Positions 1-9,970 are shown, counted from the first letter of the stretch. The stretch: 64,000 nucleotides of DNA from Trichomonas vaginalis G3 (GCF_026262505.1 NC_067208.1:3729962-3793961); one strand, 5' to 3'. Translations and numbers: made by a program. Notes: generated from the sequence alone by a model not told the origin.

Positions 1-1452
1 CTCGCCTGTTATCTCATAAACATCGTCAAAGCAACCTGTTTCATATAAAATTTTCTGACCTAACTCAGAAGCTCTCCAATACAATTTGACGTCAATTGAA
101 TGTCTCAATGGAAGTTTGTTTATAGCATCTTGAAGTTCTTGCAACCTCATTGGAAGTTCTTCTGGTTCAGGTTGGTATCCGAACAATCCAACTCCTTTTG
201 GAGCTGTGTACTTCTTTTGTGCTATAACTTTGTCCGGAACAATTTTTGGTCTCACTAACAATGAAAAATTTGTTTCGTCTTTTGGTACAAAAGTTTCTGT
301 CAGCTTGTCATCTGGAATTGGTTCCAACAAGCCTTTCTCGAAAAGAATGTTAACAGCTCTGACAATGTTGCACTTACCTTTTCCGAACAATGGGTTTGTA
401 AGACTTTCGTTTAACATGAAGTGGTTGTGGACAAGTACAATCTTCAACCATGGCAATTTGAAGTCAATAACATAGTCGTCATGTGAAGAACCTTTCTCAG
501 TCGGTATGTTGACTCGGATATTCACATTTGCCAACGGTGCAACTTTTGACAATTGACCTCTGAGAATGTACCTTGTCTTCACACATGACTCAAGATACTT
601 CATCTTCTCATCTGTAACAAGACCAGAGTTCCTGAGACATGTAAGAATACAAGGTTCATTGACAATTGTTTCAATTGAATTGTAAATTCCATACCTTGTT
701 AAGTCAATGTCAGACTTATTTCTGAACGGGAAGTATCCAGCATGTTGTCTGACTGCTTGAGGGTTGGGTTGGTACCATTCAAACTTCACGCTTGCAATTC
801 CTTCAATTGCATTCAAAATATCTGAGTCGGAGTCAAACATTTGTTCTCTCTTTGTAGTCTTGAAAGCGTCAAGAAGCATTGCGGCTGTTGTGACATTGCC
901 ATGTGCATAGTATATATGACCATCTAAATCTGTTACGGTTAGTCTGAGATTGTATCCTTTCTTATTTCCGTCTTGTATGGCAGCAAGTACTCCCATGAAG
1001 CCTTCTTTGTTCTTTCCTTCTTCAAAGTTTACTGTAAAGGTTCGACCAGATGTAATTTGACTTCGAACCTCACGATACTTCTCATATGCATATCTTGTTC
1101 TTTCCATGGGAGCATGACCATCCTCTGCACTACCTTTTTTCCTCCTCAAAGGATACAATTGTTCGTTATGTTTCCAGTAGAATCTGGCAAAGCCGTCGTG
1201 TCCTTCAACTTGAGGCTCACTAACATCGAAAGGCATGTCCATAAGACGTTCTTCTTCTAACTTCTCTAATCTGTTTGGATAATTTGCGCGTGCTGTTTCT
1301 AAGTCCATTTCATAGCGAAGACCAGACAGTTTGTCATAGACTTTTATGGGTCTTCCCTTCCTATATTTAAACTTCTTCGAAACTTTCCAACCATATCTTT
1401 CTAACTCTGCTTTTATTCTAGCAGATTTTCTATCCATTCTATACGGGGGCAT
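1..1452 (-). CDS. Large element protein, N-terminal 484 residues (Maverick DNA polymerase B candidate), runs off window
   Basis: Open without interruption from an ATG at 1452 to the window edge. It starts with a basic stretch (MPPYRMDRKSARIK). No catalytic polymerase or exonuclease motif is visible in this part, so the polymerase call rests only on size and place: it is a long reading frame beside the integrase half of a Maverick, where protein-primed polymerase B usually lies and where B and C instead carry an accessory block. The start follows an AT-rich TTTTTATAAAATG leader like the other genes here. Element D carries the same start at 54380. It could instead be a large virion or replication protein. 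Confidence 0.4.
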   Translation of the reverse strand, partial: MPPYRMDRKSARIKAELERYGWKVSKKFKYRKGRPIKVYDKLSGLRYEMDLETARANYPNRLEKLEEERLMDMPFDVSEPQVEGHDGFARFYWKHNEQLYPLRRKKGSAEDGHAPMERTRYAYEKYREVRSQITSGRTFTVNFEEGKNKEGFMGVLAAIQDGNKKGYNLRLTVTDLDGHIYYAHGNVTTAAMLLDAFKTTKREQMFDSDSDILNAIEGIASVKFEWYQPNPQAVRQHAGYFPFRNKSDIDLTRYGIYNSIETIVNEPCILTCLRNSGLVTDEKMKYLESCVKTRYILRGQLSKVAPLANVNIRVNIPTEKGSSHDDYVIDFKLPWLKIVLVHNHFMLNESLTNPLFGKGKCNIVRAVNILFEKGLLEPIPDDKLTETFVPKDETNFSLLVRPKIVPDKVIAQKKYTAPKGVGLFGYQPEPEELPMRLQELQDAINKLPLRHSIDVKLYWRASELGQKILYETGCFDDVYEITGE

Positions 1453-1726
1453 TTTATAAAAATAAAAAAATGTTTTAAAATGGTATGCCATTTCATATTT
1501 CTCATCTAATCTCTCATGAACTTTCTTGTCTATGTTTTTGTTAAGACTTCTTCATCTAATTTCTCATGAACTTCATCGTCAATGTTTTGTAAAGACTTCT
1601 TCATCTAATTTCTCATGAACTTCATCGTCAATGTTTTGTTAAGACTTCTTCATCTATGTCTTCCCAACGGTCTTTTCCGACAGACTCATCGTACATTTCA
1701 AATAAAATAAAAATATACTGTTTTCT
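1453..1726. repeat. KilA-N-derived repeat array plus HNH gene 5' stub at the module junction
   Basis: Three to four copies of a unit matching DNA that encodes the SIDKKVHEKLDEE stretch of the KilA-N gene of element B lie at about 1500-1655. They are followed at about 1660-1712 by the first codons of the HNH gene (MYDESVGKDRWED). The same stub-plus-array stands at 15110-15345 in B. Homology between A and B stops at the far side of this array, so it marks the switch between the two kinds of right half. Confidence 0.75.
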
Positions 1727-2311
1727 TTACTTTACGTAACCACCCGCTGCCAAAAGTCTTTGACGCCAACCCATACCAGCTAATGAAGGTTGGCTTGTTT
1801 TAGTCTGGAGACTAAACTTTGGTTTTGGTTTATCTTCAGTTTTTGGCTTCCCTTCTTCTATTGGTTTTTCGTCACTTTTCGGTTCATCTGACTTTACCTC
1901 ACTTGCTGGTATGGTTGTGTCGTCAATATCTTCATAAATGTCATATGCCATTTGTTTCTGTTTTCCTTTCAACTTTTTGTGTTTGTTGTAAAGTTTAGAA
2001 TATTTCGACTCTAAGTCAATGAGATGTTCTATAATGAACTGTTGGTCAGTGAAGTAAACTTTTCCATCTGTTGTCTCATAAACTCCTTCCGACTTCAATA
2101 TTTTATTTGTGAGAGTCTGTTTCTTTTTTGAGATACTTGCCGTTCCATTTTTATGAAAAGTGACTTTGTAGTTAGGGTTTGTATTTCCAGACCTCACACT
2201 TTCTATTATTGAATTTTTCTCTTCATCTGTAAGTTCTTTGACAGGTTTTGACAATGGTTCTGAACTTTTTGTTTGTGGTGTCAAATCTACCGTTTCAACT
2301 TCTTCGGTCAT
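1727..2311 (-). CDS. Conserved 194-residue acidic element protein
   Basis: Not recognised as a named family. Residues 1-60 are charged, 60-130 look helical (LIDLESKYSKLYNKHKKLKG), 130-170 are rich in Glu, Lys and Pro, and the last ~20 residues are a conserved SLAGMGWRQRLLAAGGYVK tail. Such a tail after a flexible linker would suit a docking or packaged protein, but that is inference. It is the last gene of the shared left module; what follows differs between copies. Whole, with homologues at 14497, 38482 and 54410. Confidence 0.75.
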   Translation of the reverse strand: MTEEVETVDLTPQTKSSEPLSKPVKELTDEEKNSIIESVRSGNTNPNYKVTFHKNGTASISKKKQTLTNKILKSEGVYETTDGKVYFTDQQFIIEHLIDLESKYSKLYNKHKKLKGKQKQMAYDIYEDIDDTTIPASEVKSDEPKSDEKPIEEGKPKTEDKPKPKFSLQTKTSQPSLAGMGWRQRLLAAGGYVK

Positions 2312-2330
2312 TTCATCTCAGTAAAAAATT

Positions 2331-2483
2331 TTAGTTTGGTTTGTTTTCAACTGGTTGTTGTTGTTTTTTAAGTCGGTCTAAAACTTCCTGAGGTATAGGG
2401 AGGACTTGACAAACACGTTGTGTAACTGCTGGAAGCCGGCAAATCCATCTTGAGCCCATTTGTCTCAAAGCTGTATTGTTCAT
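2331..2483 (-). CDS. Conserved 50-residue basic protein
   Basis: ATG at 2483, stop at 2331. Sequence begins MNNTALRQMGSRWICRL and ends in a Gln/Pro tail. It has a positively charged centre with two cysteines. It lies between the 194- and 133-residue genes on the same strand with short spacers carrying TTTTTACTGAGATGAAATG leaders, like its neighbours. The position is conserved in four copies, which supports a real small gene. Function unknown; small basic virion or DNA-binding proteins occur in this kind of element. Confidence 0.55.
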   Translation of the reverse strand: MNNTALRQMGSRWICRLPAVTQRVCQVLPIPQEVLDRLKKQQQPVENKPN

Positions 2484-2502
2484 TTCATCTCGGTAAAAAA
2501 AT

Positions 2503-2903
2503 TTACATTCCCCACGTTTGAGGTGGTTGCGGTTGGTTGTTGTTTACCCACTGTTGTGCATGGTTATATCCTCTGTTAAAGAATCTTTCACCTTGGTCCA
2601 TATAGTGCCCTGCTTGGTTATAGTAGTCATTTGCTTTGTTATAGTAGTTTCCTGCTTGTCTTCCTACATTGTCCATCCATCCTTGAACTTTTCCTCTTGT
2701 TTCAGGATTTGGAATAAGATTTGCTGCATCTCGTGCTACCTCCCAACCTTTCTGTACGGTTTGTATAATAGGTTGCGCTTTTCTTTCAGTATACCTAATG
2801 TACTCAAAATCTTCCTTCCAATTCCAAATGCACCTCTGGCTAGTGTTCCCACTGCTGGCAAAAATCTAGATGCGACTCCTGCTAATGCGCCAAATAAACC
2901 CAT
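2503..2903 (-). pseudogene. 133-residue fusion-peptide-like protein, copy A (broken)
   Basis: Copy of the gene that is whole at 55188-55589. It starts 16 bp from the divergent integrase start. About one break. Confidence 0.7.
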
Positions 2904-2919
2904 TTCTTATGGGTTAAAA

Positions 2920-3882
2920 ATGACGAATTCAAAACAAGGACCCGTATGTTTTCTAAAGCGACAAAGAAAGCACTCATGGTAAAAATCTTTAGTTCAACAC
3001 CAAATGCTTGGTTTATGGATATCTTGGAAAACATTCCGAGGTATAGAGAAGATGGACCACCATATTGGCTAATATTTGTCGGTCAAAACACAAGATACTG
3101 TGAAGCCATACCATTATGGTCCAAAAATATTTTAGATGTGAAAACTGCTTTGACAATATTCGTTGACAAATACCATCCAACAAAACTGACATCTGACTGT
3201 GAAAGTTCTTTCAAATCAGACGATATTAAAAACTATCTGCGTTCAAAAAATGTAAACCAATATTTCATTGTCGACCAAAACCATTCTGCTCTTGGTGTCA
3301 TTGACAGTTGTATAAAAATCTTAAGAGACTTAAATCAACCACAGGTGGTGAGGTAAGATGAAATGTCATATGACGACAAGTATAGACACTTCTCCATGGC
3401 AAAGATGAGACAAGTTTTAAATATTTACAATACCGTAAACAAAAAGGTTTGGGAAACCACTCCCCCGAAGAAATGAAAAACAACCCCGACTTAGAGAAAG
3501 ACTATATATTTAATAGTTTAGTCAAAAGAGACAAACAAGAAAGAATGCCAGGCTTCAAACTTAAGAAAGGTGACAAAGTAAAAATAGAAATACCTAAACG
3601 CGACCCATATGAAAATACTATTGACTATGACAACAATGGGAACTCGACAGGTACTCGCATTCGTGTTCGTAAAAATAGAAGAAAGTATACAAGAGAATAT
3701 TAATGAAGTTTTAGGCAAACATGGCAAAATGTACAGACTGCAAGCAGAAGATAAAACTACTATTGTCAGACCTCGTTTCAAAACTTGTTAAGGTTCAAGG
3801 TGGTATACTTTCAAAGACAGTTCCTAACAAATATAAGACAACTCCTGACGAATATGCTAAAGAAGTTGAAAATGACGACTAA
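2920..3882 (+). pseudogene. Integrase, copy A (broken)
   Basis: DDE/D integrase gene matching the whole copies at 36917-37876 and 55606-56565. It has a few breaks. It runs convergently into the fibre gene, with the two stop codons overlapping. Confidence 0.8.
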
Positions 3883-5031
3883 GCAATTCTATACCATGCG
3901 TAAACTGTCATGTAAGGTGGCATGTAGTCTTTACTCTGTCCCGTTGTTTGCGTATACCCTGAAACGCGATGTGTATGGTTTCCTTCTCCTGTGTGCTACC
4001 CAGAAACAATTTATAGCAAACTGAACGTCGTCTTTAACATCATATCCTTTACCTTTTTTCATTGCTGACCAATCCCAAAATCTATGCTTATGCCAACCTG
4101 CTTCAGATGTACTTAAATCTATGTAGTGACTGTGTGCAGGTAGGTTTTCACCTGAAATCGTTTTACTTCCACCTGTTTCCTTTGAAGAGTTTGCACAATA
4201 CAAAAACCTGTCGACTATTTGAGTCCAAGTTCCGAGACCAAGTACTACTTCTGGTCTGGTAGAGTTCATTGACGTGTAAATAGAACCTATAGGATATAGT
4301 GTTTGAAGTATTTCTGTCTTTAATGTTTGAAGCTCTGTTTTGTCAGCTTTTTTATATAACTCATCGTTAACATATGTTTTGTCTGCTTTTGTATATAACT
4401 TTTCTTCAAGTTCATTTACGTCAGAGATGCTATGTCTATGATATTTTTGTGAGTATGTTCCTTCTGTCCATGCGAAAATATACTCTTTTGTTGCATCTAC
4501 ATATCCAGCTATCCATGTCGAGTCTGCTTTCTTCTTTAACTCATCGTTAACATATGTTTTGTCAGCTTTAAGGTCTAAACATTCTGAAACCCACCCTGTA
4601 TTGGCTTTACCTTCTAAAATCTTCGATGTCCGTTCATGGTACCATTCAACCATTTTTTTAATTTCTTCATCTTTTTCATCCACATATTCCTTATTTGCCT
4701 TCTTCACTAACCCACTAGCCAGATATGCTAACTCATCGTCAACATACTCTTTGTCAGCTTTGTTGTCAATATCTGCTTTCAAAAGAAGTTCATCTATAGG
4801 TTTCTCGTTTAAAGTTCTTTTTGTTGGATTTATACAAACAGTATGGTTCTTACTGTCTTGAAATAGAAACTCGTCTGTCAATGGGTTTAATGTCAGTTTT
4901 AAGTTTCCTTCTTTCAATGACTCAGATATCTTAGAATAGTTTGAAAAGTTTGTTGTGTTCTTATTTAGAGCTTGCACAATGAGTTGTCGGTTGTGTTGTA
5001 TTTCTCTCATAGACGCTGTTTCTTTCGACAT
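3879..5031 (-). pseudogene. Fibre with phage-type collar tip, copy A (broken)
   Basis: N-terminal part and KADKxYV coiled-coil repeats as in the whole copies at 11601 and 56562, but with its own order of middle repeats. About one break in the tip region. Confidence 0.75.
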
Positions 5032-5049
5032 TTTTATTCTAGATAAAAT
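5032..5049. promoter_or_regulatory. Bidirectional promoter candidate between fibre and 282-residue genes
   Basis: Only 18 bp separate the two divergent start codons, and the segment is a near-palindrome (T-rich, CTAG centre, A-rich). Equivalent segments lie at 11583-11600, 35570-35587, 57708-57725 and 63851-63867. Confidence 0.5.
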
Positions 5050-5898
5050 ATGCTTTCAATAGAAAAAGAAAATTCAAGAGTTGCTACAACTAAACCATTA
5101 GATGAACTTTTTACGAATGTCGGTCAAAAGTTTGAGACAGAGACCGTAAAGCATGAAGGCTATCGTTTTGACTACCCACTAAGATGGTTAAGAGACCCAT
5201 CCGTCACAAAAGCTATTGGCTTTCGTAGAATGAAATTCATTTCAGAAGCCATACATGGTTTCCCATTTACGGTCGCTTTTGAAGTTCGATACTATAACAA
5301 AGAAAAACATACGTATGAGAAATTTGAACAGGGAAAACTTTTACAAGTGAATTTGCTTGTAAACTTAGAAACAACTCTTCAAGCTTTTCAAGAAAAAATA
5401 AACGATATCTATCTCGAATATGCAAAACAGTACAACATTGACGAAGGAGAGTACCATCTCGATATTATATATGACAGGAAAAATGCAACTGTTAAAATCA
5501 ATAGAATAGAAGACCTTGGAGAAGACGTTTATATTTCTACAAAATATAACAACTTGGCATGGTATAGATTTTTGAGGATGTTAAATCAGCCTGCAGCATA
5601 TCCAGTACACCCGAACTTTTATGAAGTCGAAAACCCTAATGGAACATATGAAAATGTTTTCGACTCAGATGCTATTATAGTTCATGCTTCATTTTCTGGT
5701 GCACAAAACTCTTTTTTATGCTTGGCAAATGACTTTTACGAAAAACCTACAAAGCTATATGAACCACCAAGTGGAAGTATTTCAGACTTTCAAGTATGGT
5801 TTACTACAGATGGAAGAAAGAGAATAATTCCATTATACCATGCGTTTTACTTAGAACTTAGTCTCATATACAACTACTATCGAACGGTAAAAATATAA
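5050..5898 (+). CDS. Conserved 282-residue element protein, possible virion component
   Basis: Not a family I can name. It opens MLSIEKENSRVATTKPLDELF and has a conserved core (RFDYPLRWLRDPSVTKAIGF), a mixed alpha/beta-looking middle and a strongly conserved end (SDFQVWFTTDGRKRIIPLYH). The beta-rich pattern and its place beside the fibre gene, with which it shares an 18-bp divergent promoter, suggest a capsid-vertex or fibre-base protein (inference). A diverged paralogue of equal length exists in B and C (16575, 39735). This copy is whole. Confidence 0.7.
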   Translation: MLSIEKENSRVATTKPLDELFTNVGQKFETETVKHEGYRFDYPLRWLRDPSVTKAIGFRRMKFISEAIHGFPFTVAFEVRYYNKEKHTYEKFEQGKLLQVNLLVNLETTLQAFQEKINDIYLEYAKQYNIDEGEYHLDIIYDRKNATVKINRIEDLGEDVYISTKYNNLAWYRFLRMLNQPAAYPVHPNFYEVENPNGTYENVFDSDAIIVHASFSGAQNSFLCLANDFYEKPTKLYEPPSGSISDFQVWFTTDGRKRIIPLYHAFYLELSLIYNYYRTVKI

Positions 5899-5900
5899 TT

Positions 5901-6143
5901 TTAATACGGTTGAGGTGTTGGATTTGGTTGCCAACTAGACTGTGGTGCAGGTTCAGGCTGTTGTATAACAGGAGCTTGTTCTTCTGGTTCAGGGTCTTTA
6001 GGTATAATACCAACGAATTGACCTACTCTTTTACCAATATTTTTGACTCCGTTCCAAATTCCTCTTCCTACGGTTTTTATTCCATTCCATATACCTCTTC
6101 CAACATTTCGAAAGAAGTTTCCAATACTACTGAAGAAACCCAT
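5901..6143 (-). CDS. 80-residue amphipathic basic protein, membrane-active candidate
   Basis: N-terminal half is a run of glycine, aromatic and basic residues in an amphipathic repeat (two GRGIWNG units in residues 1-40, each with bulky aromatics on one face). The C-terminal half is Pro/Gln-rich. This layout recalls small membrane-disrupting minor capsid proteins such as adenovirus protein VI (analogy, not homology). Gly2 could be lipid-modified, although Phe3 is unfavourable for myristoylation. Its stop lies 2 bp from the stop of the convergent 282-residue gene. Identical in A, B, D and E. Confidence 0.65.
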   Translation of the reverse strand: MGFFSSIGNFFRNVGRGIWNGIKTVGRGIWNGVKNIGKRVGQFVGIIPKDPEPEEQAPVIQQPEPAPQSSWQPNPTPQPY

Positions 6144-6161
6144 TTTACTATATGTAAAAAT

Positions 6162-6524
6162 CTAATGTCCGCCTAGTCTCTTACGTTTCCTGTTGAGTTC
6201 CATAGCATTTTTTAACTGGAGCTCATACATTCTATTTCTCCTCTGGTAGAAAACATACTCTGGGTCAACTCCTGTGTTCGCGTCATCTGCATAGAGTTGT
6301 TTATATCCCACTTCAGGGTTTGTATAAAACTCTTTCCATCTCATATTTGCATACCATGGTGGCAAACCTAACGCAGCGTCATTTGACATGGCAGTTTGCA
6401 TTTGTACATCTGTTGGCACTTGACCATAGTTTGCCATTGCAGTTTGTATTCTAACTTCATTTGGAATATTCTCTGGGTTTGGTTGTCCAGGTTGCTGTGC
6501 ATTCGCTAAGTTCTGTGCGTCCAT
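6162..6524 (-). CDS. Conserved 120-residue element protein with basic tail
   Basis: Pro/Gln/Asn-rich start, two near-repeats (VRIQTAMANYGQVPTD and VQMQTAMSNDAALG), an aromatic segment (PPWYANMRWKEFY) and a basic C-terminus ending RKRKRLGGH. The basic tail suggests nucleic acid or capsid contact; the LGG near the end resembles viral protease sites (inference). The family is unknown to me. The tail reads NRKRK in A and B but RRKRK in D and E, which helps sort the copies. Confidence 0.65.
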   Translation of the reverse strand: MDAQNLANAQQPGQPNPENIPNEVRIQTAMANYGQVPTDVQMQTAMSNDAALGLPPWYANMRWKEFYTNPEVGYKQLYADDANTGVDPEYVFYQRRNRMYELQLKNAMELNRKRKRLGGH

Positions 6525-6546
6525 TTTAATATTATAAAAATATCTC

Positions 6547-6678
6547 TTACGAGTACATATGCTGAACATTTGCAGACATTGGTTCATCTTCATATTCTCT
6601 ATATCTTTCTGCCACGTCAAATAAGTAAATGACACAATGGAAAAAACCTAAAACAAGTAGTCCTATTTCAAACCACAT
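6547..6678 (-). CDS. 43-residue single-pass membrane protein
   Basis: ATG at 6678, stop at 6547. A hydrophobic helix (FEIGLLVLGFFHCVIYLF) at residues 3-20 is followed by an acidic/polar tail ending in HMYS. Its start overlaps the methyltransferase stop by 16 bases in another frame. The same frame is open in A, B, D and E, which argues for selection. A virion membrane or host-membrane role is possible; no family is recognised. Confidence 0.55.
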   Translation of the reverse strand: MWFEIGLLVLGFFHCVIYLFDVAERYREYEDEPMSANVQHMYS

Positions 6679-7481
6679 TTACTTACCAATAAAATTTCTT
6701 TGTTGTGACACTTTTTCCGGTTTATAGGACCTCTCTCATATTCTATCTTATCGTATCTAAACTCATAGTCATGCATATCCTCTAACCATCTCATGACACT
6801 TTCCAAACCACTTTTATCGGATGTAAAGTAAAAGCATGGATGGTTATGTAAAACGTCTAAAGTTTCTAAAGAGTCTCTCAAAGTCCAGTCTACTTGGTAT
6901 TGAAAATCATATGTGTTATAGAACGGTGGGTCTACTATAAAGAAAACATTTTCCTTGTTTTTATATTTTTCATACAACTCTGTCCAACGACATCTCACAA
7001 ACTCTATACCCTCAGTATATTTTTCTATGTCCTCTTTGAAAACCTTTGTATAGTTAAGATATAAAACGTTTGACATAAGTGTTTCAATGTCATGAACTCT
7101 TATAGAACCACTATACAATAGTCTAGAAGATATACTATCCCAGTCAATATACTCTGCTTTTTTCAAAACCTCTCTGACAGTATTTTTCTTATCTAATGGT
7201 ATACGTTCCATCTTACCTATAGGTATCTTTTCTTTTAACTCTTTCAATATTTTGTTTGTGTCTGGTATATGTTTGAGACGGTTCATATAGTTGTCGAAGT
7301 CATTGCATATAATCTTTGAGTCAGGAAATACAGTATGGCACAAATGAGATATATAGAAACTTCCACCGAACAAATCTACAAATGTTAGACCATTCGGTAG
7401 TTTCTTAAGTTCTCTCAATAGAATATCTTTACATCTACTCTTATTTCCAAAGAAGGGTAACGGTGGTTTTGTAAAATTCAT
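6663..7481 (-). CDS. DNA adenine-N6 methyltransferase, D12 class
   Basis: 272 residues from the ATG at 7481; an upstream extension through the terminal repeat is rejected because it would translate the hairpin. D12-class (Dam-like) features: PFFGNKSR at residues 9-16, the SAM-binding DLFGGS at 36-41, and the catalytic VDPPFYNT near 184-191. It would transfer a methyl group from SAM to adenine N6 in DNA, probably marking element or host DNA. It is the outermost gene, ~60 bp from the terminal repeat, with a TTTTTATTGTATATAAAATG leader. Whole here and in B. Confidence 0.85.
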   Translation of the reverse strand: MNFTKPPLPFFGNKSRCKDILLRELKKLPNGLTFVDLFGGSFYISHLCHTVFPDSKIICNDFDNYMNRLKHIPDTNKILKELKEKIPIGKMERIPLDKKNTVREVLKKAEYIDWDSISSRLLYSGSIRVHDIETLMSNVLYLNYTKVFKEDIEKYTEGIEFVRCRWTELYEKYKNKENVFFIVDPPFYNTYDFQYQVDWTLRDSLETLDVLHNHPCFYFTSDKSGLESVMRWLEDMHDYEFRYDKIEYERGPINRKKCHNKEILLVSKCGLK

Positions 7482-7530
7482 TTTATATACAATAAAAATG
7501 TTTTTTCCCTGAAAAGTGACAGAAAAGTGA

Positions 7531-7600
7531 CAAAACATCTTCGGGGCTAGAGGGCACGAAGTGCCTGGAAGCCCCAATGCCTTTTTTTTTTTTTTTTTTT
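7531..7600 (-). repeat. Terminal repeat of element A with hairpin and T tract
   Basis: Hairpin 7543-7575: outer stem GGGGCT/AGCCCC and inner stem GGCAC/GTGCC around a 3-base loop, followed by CAATGCC and 19 T (7582-7600). It matches the ends of B, C and E. Confidence 0.85.
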
Positions 7601-7771
7601 CACAGTGGCTCAAATACCCTGAGCCCCTGTAATTTTTAGTATTTTATTAATTTTTTGTAGCTTGTAAACTATTCAAAAAATGTGAAATGTTTTTTCACAT
7701 TCTCTCAAAATTGAATATAAAGTATTATAAAATTTAATTTTTTTCAAGAACCAATAATAAATTTATTACAA

Positions 7772-7911
7772 GATCAGTTAAAATCGTCCCCTATTTATAA
7801 GATAATATTTATTTTTCTACTTATATTACTTGCATTAATAAAAGGTTGTTGTTGCGTGTTATTTATTTTCAACTCAAGATTCCATTTTGGGGACGATTTT
7901 TTTTTTTGATC
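7772..7911. repeat. Possible 140-bp MITE-like inverted repeat
   Basis: GATC then AATCGTCCCC (7782-7791) is mirrored by GGGGACGATT (7889-7898), a T run and GATC (7908-7911). Ends are short and only one copy is seen, so a chance match is possible. Confidence 0.35.
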
Positions 7912-8185
7912 TGGCCAATACAAATTTAAAATGTCTAGAAGTATGATGGGTGTGTAAGGTATATATATATATATATAAAACGTTTCACTCCTGCAATTTA
8001 TTCCATCACTTGTTATATTTGATTTTGGACAATATGCAAAATTAATACTCGGTAATCTGTGTTGACTAAGTTAGACTAAAGGTTAATTCCAAATCAAATT
8101 ATTTATCTGAATTACAGAATAACTCATCAATTAGAAACAAGGGAACAATTGATAAGATACACTAGGTCATTGTATCTATTAATAA

Positions 8186-8509
8186 TTACATTACGAACAA
8201 ATGATACCAAAATATAAAAAATAAAGATGAAATTATGGTATTCAATTTCATCTCTTGTGAACCAGAATTTTTGGATTTTAACCGATTTTTCAAAATTTGA
8301 TAAAAGCATGATTCCACGATTTTCATCCATCTTGAAATACTTGGAAATGACTCCTCAACATATGTCAGACATTTCACGTGCAAAAAATTTGGAAATTGGA
8401 TGACAGACAACAAAGAGAAAATTCCATTTTCATAAATCATTTTTCCTAAATCAATTGAAGAGATTGAATCAAAAATCCATTTTAAACCTAGTTTGTCAAC
8501 AATTGCCAA
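8186..8509 (-). other. Weak 107-residue frame, possible decayed host gene fragment
   Basis: The frame has protein-like composition in its first half (for example SLLSVIQFPNFLHVKCLTYV, then EESFPSISRWMKIVESCFYQI), then turns low-complexity. Other frames around it are also open but show no clear continuation. It may be a decayed host gene fragment. No family recognised. Confidence 0.25.
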
Positions 8510-9032
8510 AGAAAGTTTAAGTCATTACGAATCAGCACATGCTGCAAAATATGAATCAGTTACAATCCAAATCATGAAACCATTTACAATGACAAAATTG
8601 AGATATGACACAATTTCACATCCCACGAAGAATAAGTGTATGTGTATGTGCTTTCTAAACTATGCAGAAAGATTGGTAATTGGAAAGTCTTCTGTTCAAC
8701 AAAACAAAAATTAGGCGAACAAACTGTTTTTTTCTTTAACCTTTGCGTAATCTTTAACAAGTTCGAATTCTTGTTGATCATAACTGATTTATTTAAGTTC
8801 TTCAATATTCTTTTGCAGAGCCAATGATCCTTTTAGATTCATCTAATGCATTGATATTAAAAGTAAGTCGTTAAATGAGGAATTTTAGTCATAAAATTGT
8901 TCAATTCGGGTAAATTTGCACAAGTAGTATATCGATCATAATGGAGTAAAAGTATGATCGTAATGGGGAAAATTATAGGTGCAAAAAGTGCTCGGAAATT
9001 TGACACCGCTCGCATTTTTGTTCGCTATACTT

Positions 9033-9038
9033 ATTTAA
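9033..9038. repeat. Possible target site duplication, left copy
   Basis: ATTTAA directly before the A tract of element B; the same six bases follow the T tract at 32688-32693. Six bases is the usual Maverick/Polinton duplication, but the motif is low-complexity. Confidence 0.5.
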
Positions 9039-9100
9039 AAAAAAAAAAAAAGGCATTGGGGCTTCCAGGCACTTCGTGCCCTCTAGCCCCGAAGATGTTT
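9039..9100 (+). repeat. Left terminal repeat of element B
   Basis: 13 A, then GGCATT and hairpin 9058-9090 (outer stem GGGGCT/AGCCCC, inner GGCAC/GTGCC), then GAAGATGTTT. Inverted partner at 32623-32687. Confidence 0.85.
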
Positions 9101-9151
9101 TGTCACTTTTCTGTCACTTTTCAGGGAAAAAACATTTTTATTAAATATAAA

Positions 9152-9970
9152 ATGAATTTTACAAAACCACCGTTACCCTTCTTTGGAAATAAGAGTAGAT
9201 GTAAAGATATTCTATTGAGAGAACTTAAGAAACTACCGAATGGTCTAACATTTGTAGATTTGTTCGGTGGAAGTTTCTATATATCTCATTTGTGCCATAC
9301 TGTATTTCCTGACTCAAAGATTATATGCAATGACTTCGACAACTATATGAACCGTCTCAAACATATACCAGACACAAACAAAATATTGAAAGAGTTAAAA
9401 GAAAAGATACCTATAGGTAAGATGGAACGTATACCATTAGATAAGAAAAATACTGTCAGAGAGGTTTTGAAAAAAGCAGAGTATATTGACTGGGATAGTA
9501 TATCTTCTAGACTATTGTATAGTGGTTCTATAAGAGTTCATGACATTGAAACACTTATGTCAAACGTTTTATATCTTAACTATACAAAGGTTTTCAAAGA
9601 GGACATAGAAAAATATACTGAGGGTATAGAGTTTGTGAGATGTCGTTGGACAGAGTTGTATGAAAAATATAAAAACAAGGAAAATGTTTTCTTTATAGTA
9701 GACCCGCCGTTCTATAACACATACGATTTTCAATACCAAGTAGACTGGACTTTGAGAGACTCTTTAGAAACTTTAGACGTTTTACATAACCATCCATGCT
9801 TTTACTTTACATCCGATAAAAGTGGTTTGGAAAGTGTCATGAGATGGTTAGAGGATATGCATGACTATGAGTTTAGATACGATAAGATAGAATATGAGAG
9901 AGGTCCTATAAACCGGAAAAAGTGTCACAACAAAGAAATTTTATTGGTAAGTAAATGTGGTTTGAAATAG
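9152..9970 (+). CDS. DNA adenine-N6 methyltransferase, D12 class, copy B
   Basis: Whole 272-residue copy, nearly identical to that of A, including the EDMHDYEF variant shared only by A and B. Leader TTTTTATTAAATATAAAATG. Confidence 0.85.
   Translation: MNFTKPPLPFFGNKSRCKDILLRELKKLPNGLTFVDLFGGSFYISHLCHTVFPDSKIICNDFDNYMNRLKHIPDTNKILKELKEKIPIGKMERIPLDKKNTVREVLKKAEYIDWDSISSRLLYSGSIRVHDIETLMSNVLYLNYTKVFKEDIEKYTEGIEFVRCRWTELYEKYKNKENVFFIVDPPFYNTYDFQYQVDWTLRDSLETLDVLHNHPCFYFTSDKSGLESVMRWLEDMHDYEFRYDKIEYERGPINRKKCHNKEILLVSKCGLK

Larger units (their letters stand above)
1..7600 (-). mobile_element. Element A: Maverick/Polinton-type element, large-protein (polymerase candidate) version, partial
   Basis: Minus-strand copy whose methyltransferase-side end is at 7600 and whose other half lies beyond the window. 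It holds the shared left module and then, past a short repeat array, the start of a large protein in place of the HNH/KilA-N block of elements B and C. The end is a 33-bp hairpin followed by 19 T. Capsid and ATPase genes are not visible because of the cut. Most genes look whole; the visible part has about five breaks. Near-identity to B (shared residues in the methyltransferase and in the 120-residue protein) points to a recent insertion. Confidence 0.85.
7601..9038. other. AT-rich host spacer between elements A and B
   Basis: 1.4 kb with no element gene. It contains (AT)8 at 7961-7976, a possible short inverted-repeat element (7772-7911) and a weak open frame at 8186-8509. Nothing else is supported. 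Confidence 0.7.

Noticed and set aside
7543-7600. Bacterial-type rho-independent terminator (hairpin plus T run)
   Set aside because: The shape fits, but it is the exact terminus of a eukaryotic element and occurs in mirror image at both ends.
9039-9151. Methyltransferase starts upstream, within the terminal repeat
   Set aside because: That would translate the hairpin and A tract; the ATG at 9152 follows the usual leader and is common to all copies.
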